NCBI GenBank assembly: GCA_964532225.1
Contig: CAZHHM010000005.1
Span: forward strand, 15,460 to 79,459
Direction: 5' to 3'
Origin: CAZHHM01 sp964532225
Lineage (GTDB): Bacteria; Margulisbacteria; WOR-1; JAKLHX01
DNA length: 64,000 nt
The notes beneath the pieces are model-generated. The model saw only the letters and a list, made by a program, of their open reading frames with translations. It had not been told where the DNA came from and ran no database searches. Positions 15,874 to 24,178 of this stretch are shown here, piece by piece. Made by a program: the position numbers and the translations under genes. Numbering within the stretch: the first letter of the stretch is position 1; each line of letters opens with the position of its first letter.

Positions 15874-16416
15874 ATGGGCGCATTCAAAGAATTCCTTAGG
15901 AATAATTTCTTCAGCAGGCTTTTAAAGCCGAAGAGGTATTTCTCTTCGGTCAACGACATAAACCTTGACGAACTCAAGAGAAAAGGGATTCGGTCTATCA
16001 TCGTGGACCTCGACGACACCCTTCTCCCGAGAAGAGAGTACAAGATCCCTCTTTCGACCTACACATGGATACAGCAGGCAAAGGAAAAGGGCTTTAAGAT
16101 CTTCATCGCGTCGAACGGTTCCAGACTTTTAAGGATAGAGCACGTCGCAAGGACCCTTCAGGTCGACGGTCAGGGACTGGCCTTCAAACCGCTCCCGTTC
16201 GCCTTTATGAAATTCCTTTCAAAGTCCGGTTCAGACGTAAAAGAGACCGCAGTGATCGGGGATCAGCTCATCACCGATATTCTTGGCGGGAACCTCCTGA
16301 ACATGCACACGATACTTATCGACCCGATGTCGGTGGAGACCTCGGTGATAAGGGTCCCGTTCAGGGTAATGGAGGATTTCCTTATCAGGTTCTTCCGTAT
16401 CAGAAAAGATTCTTGA
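15874..16416 (+). CDS. YqeG-family HAD phosphatase
   Basis: 180 residues with HAD motif I VDLDDTLLPRR (nucleophile Asp), motif II IASNGS, and the motif IV region VIGDQLITDILGGN. This is the YqeG (HAD-IIIA) family; the plastid/yeast relatives act on phosphatidylglycerophosphate, but the bacterial substrate is not settled. Its 3' end overlaps that of the convergent ruvA by 17 nt. Confidence 0.85.
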   Translation: MGAFKEFLRNNFFSRLLKPKRYFSSVNDINLDELKRKGIRSIIVDLDDTLLPRREYKIPLSTYTWIQQAKEKGFKIFIASNGSRLLRIEHVARTLQVDGQGLAFKPLPFAFMKFLSKSGSDVKETAVIGDQLITDILGGNLLNMHTILIDPMSVETSVIRVPFRVMEDFLIRFFRIRKDS

Positions 16417-16996
16417 GAGAAGCCTTGATTATGGCCTCTACGCCTGAAGTGCTGGCATCTACTCCGCTTGAAGATATTGCAGCTCTGGCCTCCTTCGCAT
16501 TGTAGCCTAGCGCCATCAAGGCCGAGATAGCGTCCTTCATAGCTTCATTATCGGCAGAGACACCGGGGAGCTGGTCCTCGGCAGCAACGGAATACGCTTT
16601 CGCCAGTTTCTCCTTCAGCTCGATTATCACCTTTTGGGCTGTTTTTCTGCCGATGCCCGGGACCGATGTTATCGTCTCGACATCGCCTTTAGTGATAGCT
16701 ATGATGAGCTTTTTCACGTCAAATGCGGACACGATGCTCATGGCGCCTTTCGGGCCTATACCGCTCACGGAAAGCAGCTGTTTAAAAAGCGACCTCTCTT
16801 CTTTTGAGTGGAACCCGAAAAGCTGCATCGAGTCCTCGCGCACTACCATGTAGGTCAGGACCTTGATCTTCTGCCCTTTTTTTGCGTTAAAGATGACCGT
16901 CCCTGTAGAGAGGACCTCATACCCTACTCCGCCGCAGTCGACCACAAGCAGGTCCTTATCGACCGAATCGACCAGCCCTTCGATATGTCCTATCAT
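16400..16996 (-). CDS. ruvA: Holliday junction branch-migration protein RuvA
   Basis: 198 residues; tetramer that binds four-way junctions and loads the RuvB helicase. N-terminal OB domain (MIGHIEGLVDSVDKDLLVVD), helix-hairpin-helix pairs (LLSVSGIGPKGAMSIV, ITSVPGIGRKTAQKVIIELKE) and the C-terminal UBA-like domain (ALMALGYNAKEARAAI). Overlaps ruvC by 4 nt. ruvB is not in the window. Confidence 0.96.
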   Translation of the reverse strand: MIGHIEGLVDSVDKDLLVVDCGGVGYEVLSTGTVIFNAKKGQKIKVLTYMVVREDSMQLFGFHSKEERSLFKQLLSVSGIGPKGAMSIVSAFDVKKLIIAITKGDVETITSVPGIGRKTAQKVIIELKEKLAKAYSVAAEDQLPGVSADNEAMKDAISALMALGYNAKEARAAISSSGVDASTSGVEAIIKASLKNLF

Positions 16997-17478
16997 TTCA
17001 TTCCGCCTATCCTGTAAGAGTTAAGATGACATATGGCTATCGCAAGCGCGTCAGCCGCGTCATCCGGCTTGGGTATCTCATCCAATTTTAGCAGGTTCTT
17101 TACCATGAACTGTATCTGTTTCTTGTCAGCCGCCCCGTAACCGGTCAGCGCCTGCTTTACCTGCAGAGGCGTGTATTCGGCGACCTTCCTGCCTGATACA
17201 GCTGCAGTATGCAGAATGACCCCTCTTGCCTCACCCACTTTAATCGCGGTCTTGGAGTTGGCGGCAAAAAAAAGCTTTTCAACTGCGACCACATCGGGAG
17301 CGTATTTGTTTATGATGCCGGAGAGCTCATTTGAGATTATCTCAAGCCTTTGAGGCATTTCAAGGTCTTTTGAGGTCCTTATGCATCCGTAAGCCACCAT
17401 CACGGGGACCCTTGCGGATTCCTTTACAAGGCCGTAACCTGTCGTTGCGGTCCCGGGATCGACACCCAGAACAAGCAT
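16993..17478 (-). CDS. ruvC: Crossover junction endodeoxyribonuclease RuvC
   Basis: 161 residues; resolves Holliday junctions. RNase-H-like active site: Asp of GVDPGTATTGYG, Glu of VEKLFF, and C-terminal DDAADALAIAICH. Follows the secreted-protein gene with no gap and overlaps ruvA. Confidence 0.96.
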   Translation of the reverse strand: MLVLGVDPGTATTGYGLVKESARVPVMVAYGCIRTSKDLEMPQRLEIISNELSGIINKYAPDVVAVEKLFFAANSKTAIKVGEARGVILHTAAVSGRKVAEYTPLQVKQALTGYGAADKKQIQFMVKNLLKLDEIPKPDDAADALAIAICHLNSYRIGGMK

Positions 17479-18240
17479 CTATCTGTCTTCTATGATGATG
17501 TACGGGGTCCCCAGACCGCTCTCAAGACCCTCGTACCTAATGAACTGATGAGGGGCCGCGCTCTCAAGCCAGAAATACGTCTTGGGCACGAAAGCACCCA
17601 GCATGTTGACCAGCCCAAGGTCAGGCACCATTTCTATCTTGTTGCAAAGCATTTCTGTGCCTTTGACGGTTATCTTTTCTTTGCCAAGGTTCTTTCCCGT
17701 CATCTTATAGGAAGTGGGCTCATGCGTCAGAAGACTAAAGATGAACTCTTTCTTTTCGAACGGGAAGTTCGACATGCTGATGCCCAGATTCTCTTTGTCG
17801 ATCATGCCTTCGGTATACTTTATCTCTTTGGTCTTGCCGTTCTCCGTGAACAGGACCTTGCCTTCTTTAGGAAGGTAATCTTTTTGAAAAGAGCGCAGCA
17901 CTTTGCCGCTCTTATCCTTGAACTCGCCCTTTACCTGATGCGGGACCAGCTTGTCCCCTTCGATCCTGAAGAAAGACCTCACGGCCCAAGTCTTGTATGT
18001 TCCGTCCTTGCCCCAGATGCCTTCCCCTTTGTCCTCGATATAAAGGAAAGGCTTGCCCTGCACATCGACTTTCTTGGTCACAATAGTGTTCTGCCAGAGG
18101 CTCCTGCCTGAGGACTTTTCTACCGCCTTTGTCCCTCTCGCACCTATATGCAGATCGGACATCATAAAAGCCTCGGAGATCGCGGGTGCCGCAATCACCA
18201 CGGCCAGGAGAAGAAGTGACGCAGATATCTTTTTTATCAT
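17479..18240 (-). CDS. Secreted DUF3108-like protein of unknown function
   Basis: 253 residues from ATG 18240 (AAGGA 7 nt upstream; a start at 18258 would add 6 residues). Signal peptide MIKKISASLLLLAVVIAAPAISEA. The mature part is beta-rich (WAVRSFFRIEGDKLVPHQVKG, KTYFWLESAAPHQFIRYEGL) with the layout of DUF3108/lipocalin-like periplasmic proteins; assignment to that family is tentative. Stops immediately before ruvC and shares its transcript, so in this operon it leads two DNA-repair genes, an odd partnership. Confidence 0.7.
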   Translation of the reverse strand: MIKKISASLLLLAVVIAAPAISEAFMMSDLHIGARGTKAVEKSSGRSLWQNTIVTKKVDVQGKPFLYIEDKGEGIWGKDGTYKTWAVRSFFRIEGDKLVPHQVKGEFKDKSGKVLRSFQKDYLPKEGKVLFTENGKTKEIKYTEGMIDKENLGISMSNFPFEKKEFIFSLLTHEPTSYKMTGKNLGKEKITVKGTEMLCNKIEMVPDLGLVNMLGAFVPKTYFWLESAAPHQFIRYEGLESGLGTPYIIIEDR

Positions 18241-18270
18241 ATGTCCATCCTTTTTCATTGATTTTGAGCC

Positions 18271-18299
18271 ATTATAACACCGGTGAAGTCGCTCTTCAA
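18271..18299 (-). promoter_or_regulatory. Promoter of the secreted protein-ruvC-ruvA operon
   Basis: Minus strand TTGAAG (18294-18299), 17-nt spacer, TATAAT (18271-18276) with TGT just before it (extended -10). Leaves a leader of about 25 nt carrying the AAGGA site. Confidence 0.7.
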
Positions 18300-18350
18300 T
18301 TTAATCCGGAACAGTGAAATTGCAAGCTGGTTTTGAAGATAAGGATATGT

Positions 18351-19643
18351 ATGAGCTCATTTTCAAGGACATCATTAGTGCGCCACCCAATATTGTCTAC
18401 AAGGGCGCTAGTTGAAAAGATCAACAACATATACTACCCGAAGGTCCAGTTCAGGTACATAAACAATGACCATATCCAGCCTCTGAGCGTGTTCGACTCG
18501 CATACGATAATAAGCAGCATCAACGGGATAGGCGGACATCCGGGCACCATCAACTGGAAAAGCATGATCCCGTTCGTGGGAGCCGCCTATTCTGCAATCA
18601 AAGCCGTCGACAGGGCAACGGTATCTTCTGCTTTTATGAACGGTAAAGACGTCCCTAACAATATCGAGATAACATACGATATCTCCGTAAAGAAACAGGC
18701 CTTCAAGGTTGGCGCCAGTCTGTACCTGATGATGGAGGGATTCCCTCTTCTTAACCTGGGCATTCTCGGCGTACCGCTTGATTTTCTGGAGGCCTTCTCC
18801 TATCTGACACTTAACGCCGCAAGGAACGTTTTTGCCGATCTGGGGGCAAAGCACGGATGGAACATCAGGCAATGGAGAGCACATCCGGAGCACCTCAAGA
18901 TCACAAAGCTGACGACCTCCCTTATCGTAACCTCGCTTTCGTACCCACTTCTATCTTTCATGAAGAACATGACATATTTCGAGTTCGGCGATTCTCCGTG
19001 GGTCTGGGTCGCGACACCTTTGACCCTCACAATGCTTGACGGAGCGATACAGTATGTATCAAGAAAAATGAGAGGCTTCGACAATTCCATGGCCAAGTAT
19101 GATTTCTTCCGGCCTGTCGTAGGGGACACGCTGTCAACACTGTCCTTCTTCTTGTCAGGCATGGATATCGCGGGCAATTTTTCCTATCTTATCCTAAGAA
19201 AGGTCTTCTCTGAGCTCTGGACGGGACATTTTGAAAGCTCGACCAAACGCCGCGAAAAGATCATCGAAAGGCAGGAACAGTTCAAGGAGATCCTTGACAT
19301 AAAAAGATATCTGGTACCCGACCCTATCGCGACATCCTCGATCAATTTCGTGTACATGATGAACGTAAAATCTCTGGCTCAAAGGTCTTTCTCCGAACTG
19401 CTTTCCGATCAGGATTTTGTTTCAAACAACCGAAAAGTGCTACTCGACATACACAAATGCCTTACAGAGAACGGAGAACGCACCGATAAAGCGGTCGATT
19501 TTCTGTTCCCCGCCGGCAAGTTCAGGGTCTTCGGCGACGTAATGAAGGAACGTTTTTCCGAGAATAAGGCCGGCTATCTGGATTGGTACCGGGTGAATAT
19601 CGGGCTTTTTGAAAGGTCCGTCGTGGAAGGGATAACGCGATGA
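18351..19643 (+). CDS. Unrecognised multi-pass membrane protein
   Basis: 430 residues from ATG 18351 (AAGG 6 nt upstream). I do not recognise the family. Hydrophobic stretches at about 125-150 (LYLMMEGFPLLNLGILGVPL), 195-215 (LIVTSLSYPLLSFM) and 225-245 (WVWVATPLTLTMLDGAIQYV), and another near 270 (LSTLSFFLSGMDIAGNFSYL), suggest an integral membrane protein; the C-terminal 120 residues look soluble and charged. Overlaps the following LysM gene by 4 nt, so the two are probably made together. A possible envelope component. Confidence 0.6.
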   Translation: MSSFSRTSLVRHPILSTRALVEKINNIYYPKVQFRYINNDHIQPLSVFDSHTIISSINGIGGHPGTINWKSMIPFVGAAYSAIKAVDRATVSSAFMNGKDVPNNIEITYDISVKKQAFKVGASLYLMMEGFPLLNLGILGVPLDFLEAFSYLTLNAARNVFADLGAKHGWNIRQWRAHPEHLKITKLTTSLIVTSLSYPLLSFMKNMTYFEFGDSPWVWVATPLTLTMLDGAIQYVSRKMRGFDNSMAKYDFFRPVVGDTLSTLSFFLSGMDIAGNFSYLILRKVFSELWTGHFESSTKRREKIIERQEQFKEILDIKRYLVPDPIATSSINFVYMMNVKSLAQRSFSELLSDQDFVSNNRKVLLDIHKCLTENGERTDKAVDFLFPAGKFRVFGDVMKERFSENKAGYLDWYRVNIGLFERSVVEGITR

Positions 19644-20074
19644 CGGCGCCTGCGAGAAAAACGCGCTACAGCAGTGCGTCCAGCATCGGCATCAGGCTTA
19701 TAAAGAGCGGGCTCATGATTAACAGCGGCAAGGTGACACTTCTTATAAAAGAGAACGATACGCTTTGGAACATCGCTGTAGCGATAAGAAAGACCGCCCC
19801 TCTGTGTTCGATGGTATCGGTCAATAAGATAGTGAGCATGCTGATGATACAGAACGGGATAGCGCAAGAGAAGGACCTCCTTCCGGGAACGGTGATCACG
19901 TTCACCCTACATTTTCCGGAACTTGCCCCCTCGGTGCCATCAGAGACCTTGCCTGTAAAAAAGCCTTTCTGGAAAGACCCCGCATCAAACCGCTTCTTCA
20001 GACCGGTAAAAAGGATAGAACCGGCCGATCTGCACGAGCTACTGACCAAGATGTTCGGCTCTGACGGTAGATAG
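19640..20074 (+). CDS. LysM-like protein coupled to the membrane protein gene
   Basis: 144 residues, no signal peptide. LysM-like segment at about 33-90: LLIKENDTLWNIAVAIR, then LLPGTVITFTLHF. The N-terminus is basic (RKTRYSS), the C-terminus Pro/Lys-rich and charged. Start ATG overlaps the previous gene's stop (ATGA). Third LysM protein of this region; together with 9131-11971 they form a set of signal-less LysM proteins. Confidence 0.6.
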   Translation: MTAPARKTRYSSASSIGIRLIKSGLMINSGKVTLLIKENDTLWNIAVAIRKTAPLCSMVSVNKIVSMLMIQNGIAQEKDLLPGTVITFTLHFPELAPSVPSETLPVKKPFWKDPASNRFFRPVKRIEPADLHELLTKMFGSDGR

Positions 20075-20152
20075 GTCTTTATCTTTTTTAAATTACTCGT
20101 CTTTAACTGAAATCACTTACTTATATGAACGATATATACTCAGAAAGACTAA

Positions 20153-22510
20153 ATGGGAACAAACATCGGTAGCAGAACGATCGCAACGGACCTTATCAGG
20201 TCGAGACGGCCTTTCATCGAAAGGTCTTTGTCGAACAGCGGTTTTGAAAGGATCTCCGGATCCAGACCTGCTGTCAACGCTTTAACAAAGCTAAGCCTTG
20301 GCATGATACTGAGGTCCGAGGCGGAATCCAGGCTCAAAAGATCGGGCATAGAGATCACTCCTCCGCTAAGCGTTCATCTGGACTCATACTTCAGGACACC
20401 TCCGGCTGCCACAGCCGACCGAGGGACTCAGACCTCAGGAGAGCCGCTTCAGATGCTGAGAGGGACCCCGGGCGAGGTCCTTGATGCGATAAGTATGATA
20501 AGGGCAGGCCTATCCTCAGACGACCGCAGACAGTACCTTAAGCAGGACATATACGATTCTTTTATCGATATCCTCCTTGCCGGCGGAATAAACCCGTTCA
20601 TTAAAAGTTCGATCACCGAACAGGTGCTGCCCAAATACAGCCACTCACGTTTCGGGACGGAACGCTCTCTTATCCTGCATATATCACTGCTAAAAGGTAA
20701 AAAAGACCATGAAGCAGCGGTCAAAGAGCTCTCTAATTTCGGAGCGAAATGCTTTTCAGAGAACGCACTGGGGACAGCCATTCCGGATATTCTCTCCCCA
20801 AAGCTGAAACATCCTCCTCAGTACGCAGACGGGCTTATAACTTTGTTCCGCACAAAGAACAGGACAAGCTTCAGCGACAGGAACTTTGACCTGTGCATCG
20901 GGTTCGATACCAAGGCACACACCCCGGACATGACCAGGACGTTCCTTGGTCTGCTTGATGCGTTCTTACTTTCCGGAAAGATCAGCAGGGAACGTATTTC
21001 GGACGCCTTCAACATAGCTTCCGGAATACTTTTGACCCAGGCATTCGACAAAAAGTCCGTGCTTCATGCCATGTCGGTGATCAGGAGCTCAGCCGCGAGT
21101 GTTCCCGAAGGCGCCGGAAATGCGCTCGCTTCAAGGATCATTTACCTTTGCAGGGACCATGACAGCCAGGTCTCTTACGGAGCACTAAAAACCGCCGCCA
21201 GTCTCTTTGCTTCGGCAAAGATCCCTTCAACAGAAGAACTTAATGCTATTGCGTTTTCCAAGCTTAAGGACCACAACTTTGAATGCAGGGCCGGCGCCTG
21301 CTCACTGATATCTGCACTTTTCGACAAAGGCGCTATTTGCGGTATTTCCACACAGAGGAATGTCAGGTCGGCGATAAAACCTCTTGGCGCTTTGGGGCAA
21401 GAGCAGGCCCGTGACGTGCTGGCTTTTCTTGAACGGGCCCATAAGGAAGACAAGTCCTCCTTTGACAGGGACAACCTCGAACATCTGCTCGACATCTGGT
21501 CCCGCGATGAAGCTCCCGGATCGAGCGGAATGCATCTTTGGATGGTGCCGGCTCTGGCATTCTTTGACTGCATGCCTCCCGAAGAAAGGACCTATTGCGC
21601 CCTGTCAGGCATACTGCAAAGCAAAGACTACACGCACCGGTCCGCAGACGCTTTCATGAGACTGGTCAATTCTATGCTGACAGCAGAGAATGTCGGCGCC
21701 GAGACAATATTCTCGACGATCTGGGAATTCTGCAGGAACGAAGGCCAGGCAGTCACTAAAGACCTGATCGGCATGATGCGCTCCATACCCGGATGGGAAA
21801 GGGATAACAACTTATCAGGCATTGAGGACATCATGCAGATATCCCTAAGACATATGGACCCGTCTTTCCCGGGAATGACATGGAAAGAGCTGCTGGCAAA
21901 AGAAGTAAAAATGCTTGTCAGGTATTTGCGGGACGTAAAGAATACCGGTTTTCCGGAAGACCTGATGAAAAAAGCGGCTTTTAAATATACTTATATCGTC
22001 AGGAACGGAGGCATAGAGAAAGCCGATCTTGAGGACCTTGATAAGGACCGGCTCACTCTGGATGACATCGACAACATGTACGACCTGAGAAATGATATCA
22101 ATCCGTACTTCCTTGCTCTTGAAGCGCAGTTGAGGATAGTGACAGAGTCCCTTACGAAAGCCAAGAAGGACAAAAGCTTAGGCAGGGACGCGGTCAAAAG
22201 GCTTGAAGAGCAAAAGGCGCTGCTGACCTCGGAAACAAGGCAAAAGAGGAAGAAGCTTATCACGCTTGCCGTCATGTTCAACAGCGTTCAGAGATACCCT
22301 TCGCAGCTCCTTTCAAAGCCGGAGATAAAAAGCTTCGTTGATGAATTCAGGGCAACGCTCAACCTCAGGAATTCCATACCTCAGATAATGATAGAAAAAT
22401 TAAAGATCATCCTTTGGGATAACTGGGAAGCGGTCGAGACCATTGCGGAGAGGGTCAAAGCCGAGGTTAAGGGGCTGAAAGAAGAATTCCTAATATTCGA
22501 GGAAAAATAA
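20153..22510 (+). CDS. Large alpha-helical (HEAT/ARM-like solenoid) protein, unknown function
   Basis: 785 residues, no signal peptide or membrane segment. Much of the protein is regularly repeating helical pairs (DHDSQVSYGALKTAASLFAS, DHNFECRAGACSLISALFDK) as in HEAT repeats; the C-terminal third has a Lys/Glu-rich coiled coil (LTKAKKDKSLGRDAVKRLEE) and ends in EEFLIFEEK. No catalytic motif seen. Scaffold or adaptor role is only a guess. Lies 78 nt after the LysM gene; a TATACT at 20135-20140 could be its own -10. Confidence 0.6.
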   Translation: MGTNIGSRTIATDLIRSRRPFIERSLSNSGFERISGSRPAVNALTKLSLGMILRSEAESRLKRSGIEITPPLSVHLDSYFRTPPAATADRGTQTSGEPLQMLRGTPGEVLDAISMIRAGLSSDDRRQYLKQDIYDSFIDILLAGGINPFIKSSITEQVLPKYSHSRFGTERSLILHISLLKGKKDHEAAVKELSNFGAKCFSENALGTAIPDILSPKLKHPPQYADGLITLFRTKNRTSFSDRNFDLCIGFDTKAHTPDMTRTFLGLLDAFLLSGKISRERISDAFNIASGILLTQAFDKKSVLHAMSVIRSSAASVPEGAGNALASRIIYLCRDHDSQVSYGALKTAASLFASAKIPSTEELNAIAFSKLKDHNFECRAGACSLISALFDKGAICGISTQRNVRSAIKPLGALGQEQARDVLAFLERAHKEDKSSFDRDNLEHLLDIWSRDEAPGSSGMHLWMVPALAFFDCMPPEERTYCALSGILQSKDYTHRSADAFMRLVNSMLTAENVGAETIFSTIWEFCRNEGQAVTKDLIGMMRSIPGWERDNNLSGIEDIMQISLRHMDPSFPGMTWKELLAKEVKMLVRYLRDVKNTGFPEDLMKKAAFKYTYIVRNGGIEKADLEDLDKDRLTLDDIDNMYDLRNDINPYFLALEAQLRIVTESLTKAKKDKSLGRDAVKRLEEQKALLTSETRQKRKKLITLAVMFNSVQRYPSQLLSKPEIKSFVDEFRATLNLRNSIPQIMIEKLKIILWDNWEAVETIAERVKAEVKGLKEEFLIFEEK

Positions 22511-22517
22511 GCCCTAT

Positions 22518-22603
22518 TTGCCGTTGGAGAGACTCGAACTCTCAAGAGTGTTACCTCACATGGTCCTAAGCCATGCGCGTATGCCAATTCCGCCACAACG
22601 GCA
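22518..22603 (-). tRNA. tRNA-Leu (TAG)
   Basis: Minus strand: acceptor TGCCGTT/AACGGCA, long variable arm, anticodon arm CATGG-CTTAGGA-CCATG (anticodon TAG), T-loop GTTCGAGTC. Discriminator A; CCA not encoded. It separates the solenoid gene from the secreted-protein gene, both on the opposite strand. Confidence 0.95.
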
Positions 22604-22629
22604 CGTAGTCCATTTTAACACGCACGGTA

Positions 22630-22657
22630 TTGACATTTTATCTCCAAGCTATATGAT
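22630..22657 (+). promoter_or_regulatory. Promoter of the 22686-23855 secreted-protein gene
   Basis: TTGACA (22630-22635), 16-nt spacer, TATGAT (22652-22657), followed by the strong AAAGGAG and ATG at 22686. It lies just upstream of tRNA-Leu on the other strand. Confidence 0.65.
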
Positions 22658-22685
22658 ATCCCTGCCTAAAGAAAGGAGCCAACAG

Positions 22686-23855
22686 ATGAAACATTTCGCG
22701 ATCATGGCGTTCCTGCTTGCAATGACATCACATTCCTTTGCTGCGCTGTATATCGGCGAGACGAAAGCGATACTTGAAAGCATATCAAATAAGAGAGCCG
22801 AGATAAATTTCGCCTACGATTCGTCCCCTGCCCCGAAGTTCGCGATGTGGCCTTCGGACAGCAAGTTCGAGGTCTATTACAGGATGTGGGACGACTCCAA
22901 GCTTGCGGGTTATTCTCTGAACGTTTGGCAGACATTAGACATGTACAACTTCAACACTTGGGCATGGACAATTGGCGGCACGGGTAATAGCGCTACAGGC
23001 ACTGACACGATGCGGGGAAAATATGACAATTCAGGGATATGGAACATATACCCCTTGAACCAGGGGAACGTGACAAAGTTCAAGCTGACATTGAGCGCGG
23101 ACACCAAAAGCATACCAAGAAGGACAGAAAGCAGGGAGTTCTACGTACTTAAGAACATGCCTGACGGCTCGAGGACCGCAAAGAAACAGGCCGCGATGAA
23201 ATGGATAGTCGGACGGCTTGAACGTGCAACAATGTTCAGGAACATGGCCGATACATGGAAGGCAAAAAGGACCTCCACGTCTTCTGTCAACTACAACCTT
23301 GAAATGGGAAAGATCATCATGAGCGCTGCGGGGCTTTTCGGTCCTACTGACGCAAAAGGATACGCAATAGACAGCGGCATTGAGTTCCTGGACCTCGCCT
23401 CCTCCGTCTTCGGGAATGTCGCGACAAGCAGCCTGGTCTCTGTAGGCGGGGCCGTCTATCAGGCTTATGACTGGGGAACATGGGCAAAAAGCACGCTGCA
23501 GTCATCCGCAAACCTTTGGAATTCCGCATTTAGCGATTTCAGGGCTTCCCAGACGGCAAATCTGGTAGGCACAGGCCTTGAGAATGATCTTTACAACCTT
23601 GCTAACGCCATGAGGGATGATGCCAACGAAGTTATCAGAATAATGTACACTGCTCCCTACGACAGCACTGCGAATTGGAAGAGCCTGTTAAGCCTTGAAA
23701 AAAGCCGGGCCAACAGCGTCGGTGTATCTGCCGCATCGGCAAAGAGCAAAGCGGACCAGATCTGCGGCACCGGATCTAACCTTTCGAATTTCTTTGAGAC
23801 GATAAACAAGCTTGCTAACGCGGAATGGATGGTGCTGAATCAGATATCATTCTGA
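22686..23855 (+). CDS. Secreted protein of unknown function
   Basis: 389 residues from ATG 22686 (AAAGGAG 7 nt upstream; the open frame extends back into tRNA-Leu, which is not coding). Signal peptide MKHFAIMAFLLAMTSHSFA. The mature part is aromatic-rich early (YYRMWDDSKLAGYSLNVW, NFNTWAWTIGG) and then Ala/Ser-rich helical (LANAMRDDANEVIRIMY). I do not recognise it. Own promoter and a terminator downstream, so a monocistronic unit. Possibly periplasmic or surface-located. Confidence 0.7.
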   Translation: MKHFAIMAFLLAMTSHSFAALYIGETKAILESISNKRAEINFAYDSSPAPKFAMWPSDSKFEVYYRMWDDSKLAGYSLNVWQTLDMYNFNTWAWTIGGTGNSATGTDTMRGKYDNSGIWNIYPLNQGNVTKFKLTLSADTKSIPRRTESREFYVLKNMPDGSRTAKKQAAMKWIVGRLERATMFRNMADTWKAKRTSTSSVNYNLEMGKIIMSAAGLFGPTDAKGYAIDSGIEFLDLASSVFGNVATSSLVSVGGAVYQAYDWGTWAKSTLQSSANLWNSAFSDFRASQTANLVGTGLENDLYNLANAMRDDANEVIRIMYTAPYDSTANWKSLLSLEKSRANSVGVSAASAKSKADQICGTGSNLSNFFETINKLANAEWMVLNQISF

Positions 23856-23862
23856 CAACAGC

Positions 23863-23900
23863 AAAAAGGGGCCACGCTTTCGCGTGGCCTTTTCTATTTT
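23863..23900. terminator. Bidirectional rho-independent terminator
   Basis: Hairpin GGCCACGC-TTTC-GCGTGGCC (23870-23889) followed on the plus strand by TTTTCTATTTTT; on the minus strand the loop is GAAA and the stem is followed by CCTTTTT. It serves both the secreted-protein gene and tRNA-Lys, which converge on it. Confidence 0.9.
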
Positions 23901-23909
23901 TAAGTAATA

Positions 23910-23971
<62 letters not shown>

Positions 23972-23982
<11 letters not shown>

Positions 23983-24177
23983 ACAATGTCAAACAAGAAA
24001 CGCTAACGATACTCCCTAGTCCCTCGCCCCAATGCCATCCAGGCGAGGGGCTAATGGCGCATTAAGCTGAACAAGTACCACAAAAGTAACTTCCTAGTCC
24101 CGAGCCCCAGTGCCATCCAGGCGAGGGGCTAATGGCGCATAACGTCATACAAGAAACACCAACTTATTGATTATAAC
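23972..24177 (-). repeat. 78-bp tandem repeat reaching into the 5' end of tRNA-Lys
   Basis: GCTAATGGCGCA occurs at 23972, 24050 and 24128, exactly 78 bp apart. The first is the 5' end of tRNA-Lys; the others are copies of it. Units 23972-24049 and 24050-24127 also share CCTAGTCCC and a hairpin (CCTCGCC / GGCGAGG in the first). The third unit shares about 36 bp with the first and then diverges. No gene in this stretch. Confidence 0.9.
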
Positions 24178-24178
24178 A
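24170..24178 (-). promoter_or_regulatory. Extended -10 promoter pointing to tRNA-Lys
   Basis: Minus strand TGTTATAAT. It lies about 190 nt upstream of tRNA-Lys and immediately before the 78-bp repeats, so the precursor would contain both extra tRNA 5' fragments. No convincing -35. Confidence 0.45.

Noticed and set aside
22518..22685. N-terminal extension of the secreted-protein frame
   Set aside because: It runs through tRNA-Leu; the ATG at 22686 has a strong Shine-Dalgarno, a signal peptide and its own promoter.
24050..24139. Upstream copies near tRNA-Lys considered as tRNA pseudogenes
   Set aside because: Only 11 nt match the tRNA; no anticodon or T-arm is present.
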